Source of the DNA: Actomonas sp051209155
Lineage (GTDB): Bacteria; Verrucomicrobiota; Verrucomicrobiia; Opitutales; Opitutaceae
Assembly (NCBI GenBank): GCA_051209155.1
Contig: JBPJGB010000006.1
DNA: 64,000 nt
Reading direction: 5' to 3' (one strand)
In this document: piece after piece, positions 1 to 9,913 of the stretch
How the letters are laid out: each line of letters opens with the position of its first letter
Position numbering within the stretch: the first letter of the stretch is position 1
Made by a program: the position numbers and the translations under genes
Notes under the pieces: model-generated
Databases searched by the model: none
The model's input: only the letters and a program-made list of their open reading frames with translations
Told to the model about the DNA's origin: nothing

Positions 1-711
1 GAGGTGCTGCGCCAAGGCGCCGAGGTGGTGAAGACAGTCAACCTCATCGTCGCCCGCGCACTGGGCATTCATCCGGCAGCGCGCACGACCTGCGTGAAAC
101 CGGAGGGCACCGCCAGCCTGCTGCTCGGCACCTCCAGCGGGGTGCACCCGCATCACGCGGTGCGCTATTTCCGCCGCGTGCAGTCCAACAAGCTCTGCCC
201 GGTCTTCCAGCATTTCAAAAAGCACAATCCCCACATGGTGGAGGAGAGTGTTTACGATCCGCACGGTCGCACCGAGGTCATCACCTTCCCGGTCGAGGGG
301 CCCGAGTTTGGCATCTACCGCGAGGACCTCGACGCCCTTACGCACCTCGACTACATCCGCCACGTGCAGCGCAACTGGGTGCAGGCCGGCCGCCGCCACG
401 AGGAACACTCCAAGGGGCTGCATCACAACGTGTCCTGCACCGTGACGGTGAAGCCGGACGAATGGGATGCGGTGGCCGACGCGATCTGGAATCACCGCGA
501 CTCCTTCACCGGCGTGGCCCTGCTGCAGGACTGCGGCGACAAGGCCTACGCCCAGGCACCGCGTGAGGCGGTGATTTCGGCCGCGGACGTCGATCGTTGG
601 AATCGCCTGCAGTATCGAGAAGTTCGTTACACCGAGCTTTGCGAGGACGAGGACATCACCGAGCTCAAGCAGGTGATCGCCTGTGCCGGCGGCGCCTGCG
701 AATTGGCCTGA
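1..711 (+). CDS. nrdJ: Adenosylcobalamin-dependent (class II) ribonucleotide reductase, C-terminal part
   Basis: The open frame runs in from the left edge, so only the last 236 residues are present. It resembles the monomeric B12-dependent ribonucleotide triphosphate reductase that makes deoxyribonucleotides without oxygen. The visible supports are the loop TCVKPEGTASLLLGTSSG, typical of RNR active-site barrels, and the C-terminal CAGGACEL. That tail has a CX4C pair, as expected for the swinging dithiol that re-reduces the active site. The last gene-free bases before the next gene hold only a short CGGGC/GCCCG hairpin. The neighbour is convergent. A class II enzyme works with or without oxygen, which suits the respiratory genes further on. 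The call to the RTPR type rather than the NrdJ dimer type rests on this C-terminal third only. Confidence 0.85.
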   Translation, partial: EVLRQGAEVVKTVNLIVARALGIHPAARTTCVKPEGTASLLLGTSSGVHPHHAVRYFRRVQSNKLCPVFQHFKKHNPHMVEESVYDPHGRTEVITFPVEGPEFGIYREDLDALTHLDYIRHVQRNWVQAGRRHEEHSKGLHHNVSCTVTVKPDEWDAVADAIWNHRDSFTGVALLQDCGDKAYAQAPREAVISAADVDRWNRLQYREVRYTELCEDEDITELKQVIACAGGACELA

Positions 712-750
712 GACCACGCTGGTTATTGTCGGGCTTTGCGCCCGGCCTGC

Positions 751-2709
751 TCATGTCTCGAGCTGTTTCAGCGCATCCGCCAGTGAGTTCAGGGTGAACG
801 GCTTGGACAGGAAGCTGGTGTGCGCGTCGATCTCAATCAGCTCTTGCACCGACTCCGCCGAGAAACCGGTGGTCAGCACGATGGGCAGCTTGGGCCAGAC
901 CTCGCGCAGACGGCGCTGCACCTCGATGCCCGACATCTGGGGCATGGTGAGATCGAGGAAAACGGCCTGCACATCTTCGAGCGCGTTCACTTGCGCGACG
1001 ATCTCTTGCGGATTGTTGAACACGCGGCAGAGGTAACCGTAGCGTTCGAGCATGTTGCTCAGAGTGCGACTCACCGGCTGCTCATCGTCGACGATGAGCA
1101 CCTTGCCGGGCTGGCGGGGGCGCCAGTCCGACGAGGCAGAAGGCATGCTTGGGGCCACGCTAACCCCGGTCGGAACCGGCAGATAGATTTCGAAACGCGT
1201 GCCGACGTCGGGTGCGGAGATGACTGCGATACCGCCGTTGTGGAGGCGGACCACGTTGTAGACGATGGAGAGGCCCAGGCCGCGACCGGCGAACTTGGTG
1301 CTAAAGAATGGATCGAAGATGCGGTCGAGCGTCGCGTTGGTGATGCCGTGCCCTTGGTCTTCGACCGCGATCAACAACCACGCGGTGTCGGCACTGATCT
1401 GGTCGGGCGACACCCGCAGGTTGTCCGGCAGCTTTTCGACCTGGCGCCCGATCACTTCAATGGTGCCAGAGCGATCGCCCATGGCTTCGGCGCCGTTGAG
1501 CACGAGGTTGGTGAACAGTTGCTGGAGGCGACCGGTGTGACCGAGCACCGGCGGCAGCTCGGGCGGCAGATCCAACCTTACCTCGATGCGATCGGTGAAG
1601 GAACGCGGAGCCAGTTTGGCCGAGGTTTGCAGGAGGTCGCTCAGGTTGACGGGCTTGAGTTCGAACTGACCGTTCTCCGCGTAGGTGAGCATCTGCTCGC
1701 AAAGGGTGGCCGCGCGCTGACTCGCTCCCCGGATTTCGCGGAGGCAGGTTCGGTCTTCTTCCCGCAAGTGGTCCTGTCCCATCATGAGCTCGGCGTTGCC
1801 CATGACAATGGCCAGCAGGTTGTTGAAATCATGGGCGATGCCGGCGGCCAGCACCCCAAGGCTTTCAAGTTTTTGGGCCTCCTGCATGCGTCGTTCCGCC
1901 TTTTGCCGGAACTGCTCCAGTTCCCATTTTTCCGAAGCGTCGCGAAAGATGATGATGGCCCCGTTGATGACGCCGTTTTCGTCCCGGATCGGGGCGATGG
2001 AGTCGTCGATGCGTCGCCGGTCGCCATCCTTGGTGTCGATTTTGAAAGCGTTGTCGAAGTGCAGGGACTCACCCTGTTGCAGGACGGGGTCGATCGGATC
2101 CGACACCCGTTGGTTGTTTTCGTCCCGCAGAACGAACACCTGCTGATACGGCTGGCCCAAGGCGCTTTGGCGGGACCAGCCGGTGATACGTTCGGCGATC
2201 GGATTGATGAAGGTGACACGGCCGGCGAGGTCGACGGTGATGACCCCGTCGCCGATGCTGTGCAGGGTGGTGCGCAGCCAGCGCTCCATGCGCCGCAACT
2301 GCGAGTCCGACTTGTGCCGATAGATCGCCGTTTCGATCGAGGCGCGCAGCTCCTGGTCTTCGAACGGTTTCACCAGATACCCGTAGGGACTCGTGCGTTT
2401 GGCGCGGTCCAGCGTGGCCGGGTCGCTGTGCGCGGTGAGAAAGATCACCGGCAGGTCAACCTCCTCTCGGAGGCGGGCGGCGACTTGGATGCCGTCGTCG
2501 CCACCGGCCAGGTGAATATCCATCATCACCAAGTCGGGCTGTTCACTGGCGACTTGCGCGAGGGCATCGGCGGCGTTGTCCACCGTGCCGACCACACGGT
2601 AGGCCTGACGCTGGAGGGATTCGCGAATGTCTTCGGCGAGGATAGCCTCGTCTTCGACGACCAAAATACGGACGGGAGAGGTCGTGGGCATAGGAGGAGT
2701 CGTGGACAT
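751..2709 (-). CDS. Hybrid sensor histidine kinase with receiver domains at both ends
   Basis: This is a soluble 652-residue protein with the order REC-PAS-HisKA-HATPase-REC. The first receiver (about 13-125) has its phospho-acceptor Asp at 64 (VMMDIHLAGG) and the conserved Lys near 114. The PAS domain spans about 143-265. The kinase H-box is IAHDFNNLLA with His293, the NtrB/hybrid style. The ATPase has N-box NLVLNGAEAM, then DQGHGI and GRGLGLSIV. A second receiver follows with FLDLTMPQMSG near residue 585. There is no membrane segment and no DNA-binding output domain. It starts 11 bases after the stop of the large CHASE kinase on the same strand, so the two are probably co-transcribed and may form a phosphorelay. 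The signal is unknown. Confidence 0.9.
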   Translation of the reverse strand: MSTTPPMPTTSPVRILVVEDEAILAEDIRESLQRQAYRVVGTVDNAADALAQVASEQPDLVMMDIHLAGGDDGIQVAARLREEVDLPVIFLTAHSDPATLDRAKRTSPYGYLVKPFEDQELRASIETAIYRHKSDSQLRRMERWLRTTLHSIGDGVITVDLAGRVTFINPIAERITGWSRQSALGQPYQQVFVLRDENNQRVSDPIDPVLQQGESLHFDNAFKIDTKDGDRRRIDDSIAPIRDENGVINGAIIIFRDASEKWELEQFRQKAERRMQEAQKLESLGVLAAGIAHDFNNLLAIVMGNAELMMGQDHLREEDRTCLREIRGASQRAATLCEQMLTYAENGQFELKPVNLSDLLQTSAKLAPRSFTDRIEVRLDLPPELPPVLGHTGRLQQLFTNLVLNGAEAMGDRSGTIEVIGRQVEKLPDNLRVSPDQISADTAWLLIAVEDQGHGITNATLDRIFDPFFSTKFAGRGLGLSIVYNVVRLHNGGIAVISAPDVGTRFEIYLPVPTGVSVAPSMPSASSDWRPRQPGKVLIVDDEQPVSRTLSNMLERYGYLCRVFNNPQEIVAQVNALEDVQAVFLDLTMPQMSGIEVQRRLREVWPKLPIVLTTGFSAESVQELIEIDAHTSFLSKPFTLNSLADALKQLET

Positions 2710-2720
2710 GGAAGGGTGGG

Positions 2721-5700
2721 TTAGGCCTGGCGGTCGATGCGGCGCGGTTCGTCCCTGACGTCGTAGGCGAATTCCAAGCGATAGTGTGCGGGTTCGCCAG
2801 GTTTGGGCGACGTCAAATCGCCGCGGATCTGTTTGCTGAGCAACGAGATCAAACGGTTTCCCAGGGAAGTTGACTGGGTCGGATCGTGATCGGGAGGAAT
2901 GCCGGGGCCGTTGTCGGCCAAGGTGAGCACGAGGTGACCGCGACCGACCTCGGTGAGCGTAAGCTGAACGCGAAGCTCGTGGCCCGGGCGCGCGCCGTGC
3001 TTGTGCGCGTTGGTGAGCATCTCGTTGACGATCAAGCCGAGCGGAATCGACTGGTCGGGGGTCAAAGAAACCGGAGCGAGGTTCAAATCGAGTGCCACCT
3101 TGATGTCCTGCGACTGGAAGCTGCGGGTCACGCCCTGCGCCAGTTGGGTGAGGTAGACATCGATCTGGACCCGGGCGAGGGACGTATGCGCGTAGAGCAT
3201 CTCGTGCACCATCGCCATCGTGCGGACCCGGCGCTGACTTTCCTGGAATTGCTCCAGGGCCAACGGGTCATTGATGCCGGCGGCCTGGAGTTTCAGCAGG
3301 CTCACCACCAGTTGCAGGTTGTTCTTCACCCGGTGGTGCACCTCGCGCAGCAACACCTCCTTTTCGGTGAGCGATGCGGCCATGCGTTCGACCGATGCGC
3401 GACGCTCGGTGATATCTTCGAGCACCCCGACAAAGCCGACGACATGGTGGTCGCGCCGAATGGGAGTGGCGGAGGAGTGCACCCAACGCACCGCGCCGTC
3501 GCGGTGTTGAAACCGGAACTCCAGTTCGAAGTCGCTCAACTGCGCCATCGATTCGCTCCAGGTATCAAAGACGTTTTGACGGTCGTCGGGGTGCAGGGTT
3601 TGCCCCCATTCGTCGCCCACGGCTTCCTCGGCGCTCAGCCCGGCAATGCGTTGCCAGGAGGAGTTGGTGTAGGTGCAGCGACCATCGGCGCCGGTTTCGA
3701 ACACTCCCACGGGGAGCGCGGCGGTGAGCGTGCGGAAACGTTGTTCGCTCGTGACCAGGGCGAGTTGGGCGCGCTTGGTTTCGTCGACATCCTGGAAGGT
3801 GCCGAGCAAGCGAAACGGTTTGCTGTTCTGGAACTCGGCCTCCCCGACGGCGCGCACCCACCGTTCCTGGCTGGTGCCGGTGATGATCCGCAGGGTCTCG
3901 TCCCAGCCCACCCCGTCGGCGATGGCTCGGTTCACGCAGGTGGAGATGCGCTCGCGGTCGTCGGGGTGATAAAAGTTGATGGCCTCGGAAACCGCGACCG
4001 GTGTCCCGGGTTCCACTTCGTGAATGCGGTAAGTCTGCTCACTCCACGTGAGGGTGTTGGTGACCAGGTCCAGTTCCCAGCCGCCGATGGCGGCGATGCG
4101 CTGGGTCTTTTCCAGCAGTTCGCTGACGTGTTTGCGGTCGGTGATATCGAGGTTGCCGCCGACATAGCCGACGACCTTGCCGTCCCGGCGTGCGGCGGTG
4201 CCGATGGAGTGAACCCAGCGGATTTTGCCGCTCTTGGTTTTGAAGCGGAAGTCGTGGGAAAACAGGGTGTCGGTCGCGACGGCCTGCTCCCAAGCCGCGA
4301 ACAGGCCTTCGCGATCCTCCGGATGGACCGCTTCGGCGTAGCCGCGTCCCAGACTTTCCTCGAGCGTCATCTCGGCGGTGTCCTGCCAGGCTTGATTGGT
4401 GTAGAGGCAATAACCTTCGGCATCGACCTCCCAAAGCCCGACCGGTAGCGTAGACGCCAGCGTGCGGAAGCGAGCCTCCGAGGCAGCCAAGGCGAGTTGG
4501 TTGTGTTTGATCTCATCGATGTCCTGCACCGAGCCACTGACCCGATAGATGCCCGAATCGGTCACTTCCCCCCGCCCTGTCACCCGCAGCCAGCGCGTGG
4601 GCTCGCCGTCGCCATGCTTGGTCCGTAACTCGAGATCAAAGGAGGAGCCGTCGGCCACGACGCGGTCCAGGTGCTCACGCAGGCGCGCGGCGTCCTCGCT
4701 GCGGTAGAAGGCGAGTTTTTGTTCGATCGTGGCGGAGAGGGTGTGGGTCGCCCGATGAATGCGGGCGGCCTCCTGCGTCCACGTTACCCGACCCAGCGGA
4801 ACGATGTATTCCCAACCGCCGACCCGGGCCAGGTGTTGCGATTCGTTCAGCAGCTCGGTGCTGCGCTTTTGGGCGGTGATGTCGGTGCGAATGGAGATGT
4901 AGCGCTGGGGCTTCTGCTCCGGATCGAGCACCGGCACGATGGTCGTCTCGACCCAGTAATAGGTGCCGTCCTTGGCCCGGTTGCGGATCTCGCCGTGCCA
5001 GACCCTGCCGCCGGCGATGGTGCGCCAGAGGTTTTGGAAAAACTCCCGGTCATGGGTGCGGGAGTTGATCATCCGGTGGTTCTGGCCGATCAGTTCGCTC
5101 CGGCTGTAACCGGAGATGTCGCAGAACTTTTGGTTCACCTCGGTGATGGTGCCTTGGACATCGGTGATCGCCACGATGGCATGGTCGTCGAGCGCGCGGT
5201 TGAGGGAACGGACCTCGGCCAAGGTGTCGTTGAGGCGGGTGCGTGCGGCGTGCAGTTCGCTGTTGTCCGTGGCCACCCCGAGGTAGCTCAGGATCGCGCC
5301 GTCGGCATCCCGGATCGCCGTGACCGACAGCAGGACGGGGACCGCGGAGCCGTCCTTGCGCACATAGCGCCACTCGTGGGTGTTGGGGAGCCCGAGGTCG
5401 GTCTTGGCCACAAACACGCGGAATCCGGGTTCGAGCGTGGCGCCGAGCTCGAGCGAAAATTGCGCGGCGCGCTCGACGACTTCCTCCGGATCGTGGAACA
5501 CGGCCGGGGTGGCTTTGCCCACCAGTTCGCTGGCGCGATAGCCGAGCAGTGATTCCGCGGCTGGATTGAAGACTTGGATCGTTCCAGAGAGGTCGGTGAC
5601 AATGATCGCGGCCCCGGAGCTTGCGACCACGGCATCGTGGACCTGCGCAGCCGTGGCCAACTCGGAGGTGGCCGCATCCGCCCGCGCCGCCTGGGACCGA

Positions 5701-6710
5701 TAGTGAGAACCGAGCGTGGCGATGATGATGAAAAGCAGGGTGTCGATGACGACGCCGGTGCCGGCGATGAGGGCGGGCTGTTGGGTCGAGGTGGCGTCGT
5801 CAAAGCGGGAGTTGGTGGTGAATTCCAGTGTCCAGGGGTGACCGGAGATCTCGACGCGACGTTGCTCGCGGTAGGTGGGCTCCGTCGCGGGGTCGGTGCC
5901 GTCGACGCCGTTGCCGGTGGTGTCGTGCAAAAAGGCATCGGGCCCGGTGTTCGCGCCATCGTAGACCCGCACGTCGACCTCCCGGCGCGTGTGATCGAGG
6001 ATGCCACGCATAAGATCGCTCATGCGAAAGGGGGCGTAAACGTAACCGAGCAGAGCGGCTCGCCGTTGGGTGACATTGTTGAGCGCGGCGCCGGTCCGAT
6101 AGAGCGGCAGGTAGGTCAGCACGCCGGGTTGCACGTCCGAATCGATTTCCTGCAGCAGGATGACCTTGGCCGACATCGCGGCCTCGCCGGTGTCGCGGGC
6201 GCGCTCCATGGCCGCGCGGCGCACCGGATGAGAGAACATGTCGTAGCCGAAGGCCCGACGATTGCGGGTGTCGAAGGGTTCCAGAAACTCGATCGAGGTG
6301 TAGACCTCGCGTTCACCCGCCGGGGTGACCGCGAAGTCCGGGAAACCGTCGGCGCGCACCCGCGCTTCGAAACCGGGCACCTCGTCGGGCTCGAGGACGC
6401 GAGCGAAGCCGATGCCTTGGATGCCGGGAAAGTAGTCCTGGACCCGCAGTTGCTCGACGTAGAGGCGCCAGTCGTCGCGGGTCACGCGGTCCGAACTCGC
6501 CATCAGACCCACGCCACCACGGAGCACTTGCTCATACTCCAGCATGCGTTTGCGGATGAGGGTCTCGGCCTCCTCGGCCGCGAAATCAAATCGTTCCTTC
6601 GCCCGCCGTTCCGCATAGCCGCTCGACACGCGCCAGCCTAGGAAGGTCACGCCGAGAGACGTGAGCAGGATGATCCACGCCGTCGCGCTGTGGTGGAGAA
6701 TCTTTCGCAT
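2721..6710 (-). CDS. Membrane CHASE-domain, multi-PAS histidine kinase (HisKA_2/HWE type)
   Basis: This is a 1329-residue sensor kinase. An N-terminal membrane segment (about 10-28) is followed by a periplasmic CHASE-like region, including YFPGIQGIGFARVLEPDE, and a second membrane segment near 310-335. Five or so PAS/PAC units then follow in series, several with typical PAC ends such as YLGVATDNSE, YISIRTDITAQK and VGGNLDITDRK. The C terminus is a HisKA_2-type kinase with LREVHHRVKNNLQLVVSLLKLQ-like phospho-acceptor region and ATPase boxes NEMLTNAHKHG and DNGPGIP. These kinases usually signal to separate receivers; the downstream hybrid protein supplies two. CHASE domains sense small extracellular ligands, but the ligand cannot be told from the sequence. 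Confidence 0.9.
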   Translation of the reverse strand: MRKILHHSATAWIILLTSLGVTFLGWRVSSGYAERRAKERFDFAAEEAETLIRKRMLEYEQVLRGGVGLMASSDRVTRDDWRLYVEQLRVQDYFPGIQGIGFARVLEPDEVPGFEARVRADGFPDFAVTPAGEREVYTSIEFLEPFDTRNRRAFGYDMFSHPVRRAAMERARDTGEAAMSAKVILLQEIDSDVQPGVLTYLPLYRTGAALNNVTQRRAALLGYVYAPFRMSDLMRGILDHTRREVDVRVYDGANTGPDAFLHDTTGNGVDGTDPATEPTYREQRRVEISGHPWTLEFTTNSRFDDATSTQQPALIAGTGVVIDTLLFIIIATLGSHYRSQAARADAATSELATAAQVHDAVVASSGAAIIVTDLSGTIQVFNPAAESLLGYRASELVGKATPAVFHDPEEVVERAAQFSLELGATLEPGFRVFVAKTDLGLPNTHEWRYVRKDGSAVPVLLSVTAIRDADGAILSYLGVATDNSELHAARTRLNDTLAEVRSLNRALDDHAIVAITDVQGTITEVNQKFCDISGYSRSELIGQNHRMINSRTHDREFFQNLWRTIAGGRVWHGEIRNRAKDGTYYWVETTIVPVLDPEQKPQRYISIRTDITAQKRSTELLNESQHLARVGGWEYIVPLGRVTWTQEAARIHRATHTLSATIEQKLAFYRSEDAARLREHLDRVVADGSSFDLELRTKHGDGEPTRWLRVTGRGEVTDSGIYRVSGSVQDIDEIKHNQLALAASEARFRTLASTLPVGLWEVDAEGYCLYTNQAWQDTAEMTLEESLGRGYAEAVHPEDREGLFAAWEQAVATDTLFSHDFRFKTKSGKIRWVHSIGTAARRDGKVVGYVGGNLDITDRKHVSELLEKTQRIAAIGGWELDLVTNTLTWSEQTYRIHEVEPGTPVAVSEAINFYHPDDRERISTCVNRAIADGVGWDETLRIITGTSQERWVRAVGEAEFQNSKPFRLLGTFQDVDETKRAQLALVTSEQRFRTLTAALPVGVFETGADGRCTYTNSSWQRIAGLSAEEAVGDEWGQTLHPDDRQNVFDTWSESMAQLSDFELEFRFQHRDGAVRWVHSSATPIRRDHHVVGFVGVLEDITERRASVERMAASLTEKEVLLREVHHRVKNNLQLVVSLLKLQAAGINDPLALEQFQESQRRVRTMAMVHEMLYAHTSLARVQIDVYLTQLAQGVTRSFQSQDIKVALDLNLAPVSLTPDQSIPLGLIVNEMLTNAHKHGARPGHELRVQLTLTEVGRGHLVLTLADNGPGIPPDHDPTQSTSLGNRLISLLSKQIRGDLTSPKPGEPAHYRLEFAYDVRDEPRRIDRQA

Positions 6711-6971
6711 GAGTGCGTGGAGGGGGAAGGGGGCGAAAGTGAAGGAGGGATTACGCCTTTAAGGCAAGCGACTTGAATTTGAGGAGAAACGCGCGGAAAT
6801 CAAAGCGCTTGAGTAGGTTAAACCCTCCTCCATCGGACGCCCGCGGGAACACTTGAGGGCGAGGGCGGGCAAGCCGGTCGGGGGGCGCGGGCCCGGTTTT
6901 CTCCGAGGGATGCAAGTCCTGTCCCGCGCGGGCGAATTGCAGGGCGGTCGGCGGCGGTCTTCGTTGGGAGG

Positions 6972-9431
6972 ATGCCGATTACCCCGCTCGCTCGCTTCCG
7001 CCCTTGGTTCGCTCTCCTCCTGCTGCTTGGCGGTGGGATGGCGCCGTGGCTGCGGGCGGAGTCCGCGCCGCTGGTCGTGCCGCGTTTCACCCACCCGGGC
7101 GCGGGTCAGACCTATTATTTCGTGCTCGCCGACCGTTTCGCCAATGGCGACCCGACCAACGACTCCGGCGGCCTTGAGGGCGGACCCGATGTCACGGGTT
7201 TCGATCCGACGCGCATCTCCCATTACCACGGCGGCGACTTCGCCGGGCTCACCGCCCACCTCGATTACCTGCAGGAGCTGGGCGTGACGTCGGTTTGGGT
7301 GACGCCGCCGTTCAAGAACAAGCCCATGCAACAGGGCACCGCCGGTTACCACGGTTATTGGATTACTGATTTCCATTCGATCGATCCGCACCTCGGCAGC
7401 AACGACGAGTTTCGCGCTTTTGTGGCCGCCGCCCATGCCCGCGGGATGCGCGTCACCATGGACATCATCGTCAACCACACGGCCGACGTCATCCAGCTCG
7501 CGGGCGATCATGCGTATCGGGAAATCAAGGACGCGCCCTATCGCGATGCGGCGGGCGAGGTTTTTATGTCTCGGGCGGTGGCGTTCAACGGCCTCAACGA
7601 TGCCGCCGCCTTTCCGGCGCTCGCGGCCGATGTGAGCTTCCCCTACCGGCCGTGGGTTCCCGCTGGCGAGGAGACCGTGAAGCACCCGGCCTGGCTGAAC
7701 AATCTCACGCTTTACCACAACCGCGGCAATACGACCTTCGTGGGGGAAAACTCCACCCACGGTGACTTCGCGGGCTTGGATGATCTTTTCACCGAACACC
7801 CGCAGGTCGTGCGCGGCTTCATCGACATCTTCACCTGGTGGCAGCGCGAGTTCGGCGTGGACGCCTTTCGCATCGATACGGTGCGGCATGTGAACACCGC
7901 CTTTTGGCAGGCCTTTGCGCCGGCGATTCGCGAGCTGGCGCGGCAGCTCGGCCGGCCCGACTTCGTGCAGTTCGCCGAGGTCTACAACGATGCCGGCGAC
8001 CCCGCGGTGCTGAGTGAGTTTTCCACCAACAGCATGCCGATCGACACCACGCTCGACTTCGGTTTCTTCGTCGCGGCGCGCAAGTTTGTGGCCGAGGGCG
8101 GCACGGCCGCAGCGCTGGCGGACTTCTTTGCGCGCGACGATTATTACGTCGACCACGACAGCAACGTGCACACCACCACCACGTTCCTGGGCAACCACGA
8201 TGCGGGGCGTTTCGCCTACTTCCTCGCCGAGGCCAACCCGGGCGCGTCCCGTGAGCAATTGGCCGACCTGGTGAAACTCGGGCACGGTCTGCTCTACTTT
8301 GCCCGCGGCCAGCCCGTCATTTACTACGGTGATGAACAGGGCCTCATCGGCCGCGGCGGCCACGACATGCGCGCCCGCGAAACCCTCTTCGCGGCCCAGG
8401 CCCCGCTGTTTCGCGACGCCGACCTGCTCGGCACCGAGCGCACCGGCGCCGACGACAAATACGATCGCAGCCACCCCTTCTACCGCCTCTTCGCCGAGCT
8501 CGGCCGCCTGCGCGCCGAGCACGTCGCCCTGCGCACCGGGGCGCTTCTGCCGCGCCTCGGAGATGAACCGGGCCTGGCCGCCTTCTCGCGCCTGGAGCGC
8601 GGCGAACGCATCGAATACCTCGCCGCCTTCAACAACTCCCGCAGCGTGACCTTGCGGTCGTCCCTGCCCACCAGCCAGCCTGCCGGGGCCGGTCTCGATC
8701 CGCTCTTCGCCAGCGATGGCTCGGCGACGACGTTGGTGACCGATGATGGCGGCCGTGTGACGGTGGAGCTGGCGCCGCTGCAATTCGCGCTGTGGCGGGC
8801 GTCACAGCCGCTGCCCGCATCGACCGAGCCGCTGCGCATCGCTTTGGCCAAACCGGCGGGAGCCGCGAAGCTCAAATTCAGCGTGCGGGAGGTTGATGGC
8901 TTGTTGTTTCCGAGTCGGCAGGAAATCGCGGCGGAAGTGAGTGGCGACGACGGCTACGCCGAAGTCACCTTTGCGCTCCAGCGCGCGTCGCGTCCCGGCC
9001 AAACAGAAATCCTCGGCGTCGACGACACTGCGCCCTACCGCGTCTTTTGGAGTCGGCCGGCCGATCTTGCTCCGGCCGACGAGCTCACGTTCATCGCCAC
9101 TGTATCCGATTTGCGGGGACGCATGGCGACGTCCAGCGTCGCCGGTCTGCGTGTGGAGGCCTCCGATATCGCGTTCGGTGTCCCGGGATCGTCGGTCCCC
9201 ACGATAAGCGATTTGACGGATCCGGTCTGGGATACGGCGAAGTGGGACGGCGCGCGCTTGTATGTCGATGCGCAGGGCACGCCGCCGTTGGAATACCAGT
9301 GGTTGCGCGACGGGGAGTTGATTCCCGGAGCAGATCGCGATCGCGTGGTCACGTCCTTGCCTGGCACCTACCGGGTATTGGTAAGGAACGTGGCCGGCAC
9401 CGTCATCAGCGCGCCGATCGAGGTGCGCTGA
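6972..9431 (+). CDS. Secreted GH13 alpha-amylase-family glycoside hydrolase with C-terminal Ig-like domain
   Basis: This is an 819-residue exported enzyme for alpha-glucans. An N-terminal signal peptide (PWFALLLLLGGGMAPWLRAES) is followed by the start of the GH13 barrel, TYYFVLADRFANGDP. Conserved regions are visible: MDIIVNHTAD (region I), DAFRIDTVRHV with the nucleophile Asp near 301 (II), FAEVYN with the acid/base Glu near 335 (III), and FLGNHDAGRF with Asp near 410 (IV). A beta-rich region follows the barrel. The last 60 residues read like an Ig-like unit (PPLEYQWLRDGE). GGGAGG-like purines directly abut the ATG, so the start is somewhat uncertain. It stands alone between convergent and divergent neighbours. 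Specificity (amylase, neopullulanase or other) is not settled. Confidence 0.9.
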   Translation: MPITPLARFRPWFALLLLLGGGMAPWLRAESAPLVVPRFTHPGAGQTYYFVLADRFANGDPTNDSGGLEGGPDVTGFDPTRISHYHGGDFAGLTAHLDYLQELGVTSVWVTPPFKNKPMQQGTAGYHGYWITDFHSIDPHLGSNDEFRAFVAAAHARGMRVTMDIIVNHTADVIQLAGDHAYREIKDAPYRDAAGEVFMSRAVAFNGLNDAAAFPALAADVSFPYRPWVPAGEETVKHPAWLNNLTLYHNRGNTTFVGENSTHGDFAGLDDLFTEHPQVVRGFIDIFTWWQREFGVDAFRIDTVRHVNTAFWQAFAPAIRELARQLGRPDFVQFAEVYNDAGDPAVLSEFSTNSMPIDTTLDFGFFVAARKFVAEGGTAAALADFFARDDYYVDHDSNVHTTTTFLGNHDAGRFAYFLAEANPGASREQLADLVKLGHGLLYFARGQPVIYYGDEQGLIGRGGHDMRARETLFAAQAPLFRDADLLGTERTGADDKYDRSHPFYRLFAELGRLRAEHVALRTGALLPRLGDEPGLAAFSRLERGERIEYLAAFNNSRSVTLRSSLPTSQPAGAGLDPLFASDGSATTLVTDDGGRVTVELAPLQFALWRASQPLPASTEPLRIALAKPAGAAKLKFSVREVDGLLFPSRQEIAAEVSGDDGYAEVTFALQRASRPGQTEILGVDDTAPYRVFWSRPADLAPADELTFIATVSDLRGRMATSSVAGLRVEASDIAFGVPGSSVPTISDLTDPVWDTAKWDGARLYVDAQGTPPLEYQWLRDGELIPGADRDRVVTSLPGTYRVLVRNVAGTVISAPIEVR

Positions 9432-9450
9432 TGGGGATCGCAGATCGGAT

Positions 9451-9864
9451 TTATCTGCCCGGTGGTCGGGTGTGTGCGTCCTCCAATTGCGACAATAGCA
9501 GGCCGAGGGCGCCGCCCGAGACCATGATCTCGCGGAGCGAAAGCGCCAGGGAGACGGTCATGAGCATCACGCTGATCACGAAGATGCCGGAGCCGACCGA
9601 CCCCAGATCGAAGAACAGGCACACCATGGCCAGGGTGCAACCGATGAGGCTGGCGACGCCGCAGATCTGCATCCAGCGAATGAGGGCGAGGCGGCGATGG
9701 ATGAGCAGAATCTGCTCGCGGGCCAGCGGGTCGCCGCCCGCGCGGAAGTCGGAGTGCAGTTTCCGAATGAGCGCGGCCAGGTGTAGAAAACGGTTCGTGT
9801 AAGCGAGGAACAGCAGGCTGATCGCGGGAAAGAGCAGGGCGGGGGTCGAGAGCGAGAGGTCCAT
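9451..9864 (-). CDS. DUF2721 family membrane protein
   Basis: This 137-residue protein has three hydrophobic segments: an N-terminal LFPAISLLFLAYTNRF stretch, then two adjacent segments (ICGVASLIGCTLAMVCLFF and IFVISVMLMTVSLALSL). The charged middle, with LAREQILLIHRRLALIRWM, is characteristic of DUF2721, a bacterial inner-membrane family of unknown role. I chose the ATG giving MDLSLSTPALLF because the longer frame adds a polar, uncharacteristic leader. It is the last gene of a run transcribed away from the azurin/nos promoter, 49 bases behind the MIP18-family gene. Nothing in it shows a direct link to nitrogen metabolism. Confidence 0.7.
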   Translation of the reverse strand: MDLSLSTPALLFPAISLLFLAYTNRFLHLAALIRKLHSDFRAGGDPLAREQILLIHRRLALIRWMQICGVASLIGCTLAMVCLFFDLGSVGSGIFVISVMLMTVSLALSLREIMVSGGALGLLLSQLEDAHTRPPGR

Positions 9865-9913
9865 GACAACGGGCAACCGGCAGCATGGGCGCTCACCCCA
9901 CAAAGTCACGCCG

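Noticed and set aside
820..2724. Long + strand frame over the hybrid kinase
   Set aside because: The sense protein shows all kinase and receiver motifs; the antisense product has none.
6759..8783. Long - strand frame over the GH13 gene
   Set aside because: The GH13 catalytic motifs lie in the + frame; the antisense frame arises from high GC.
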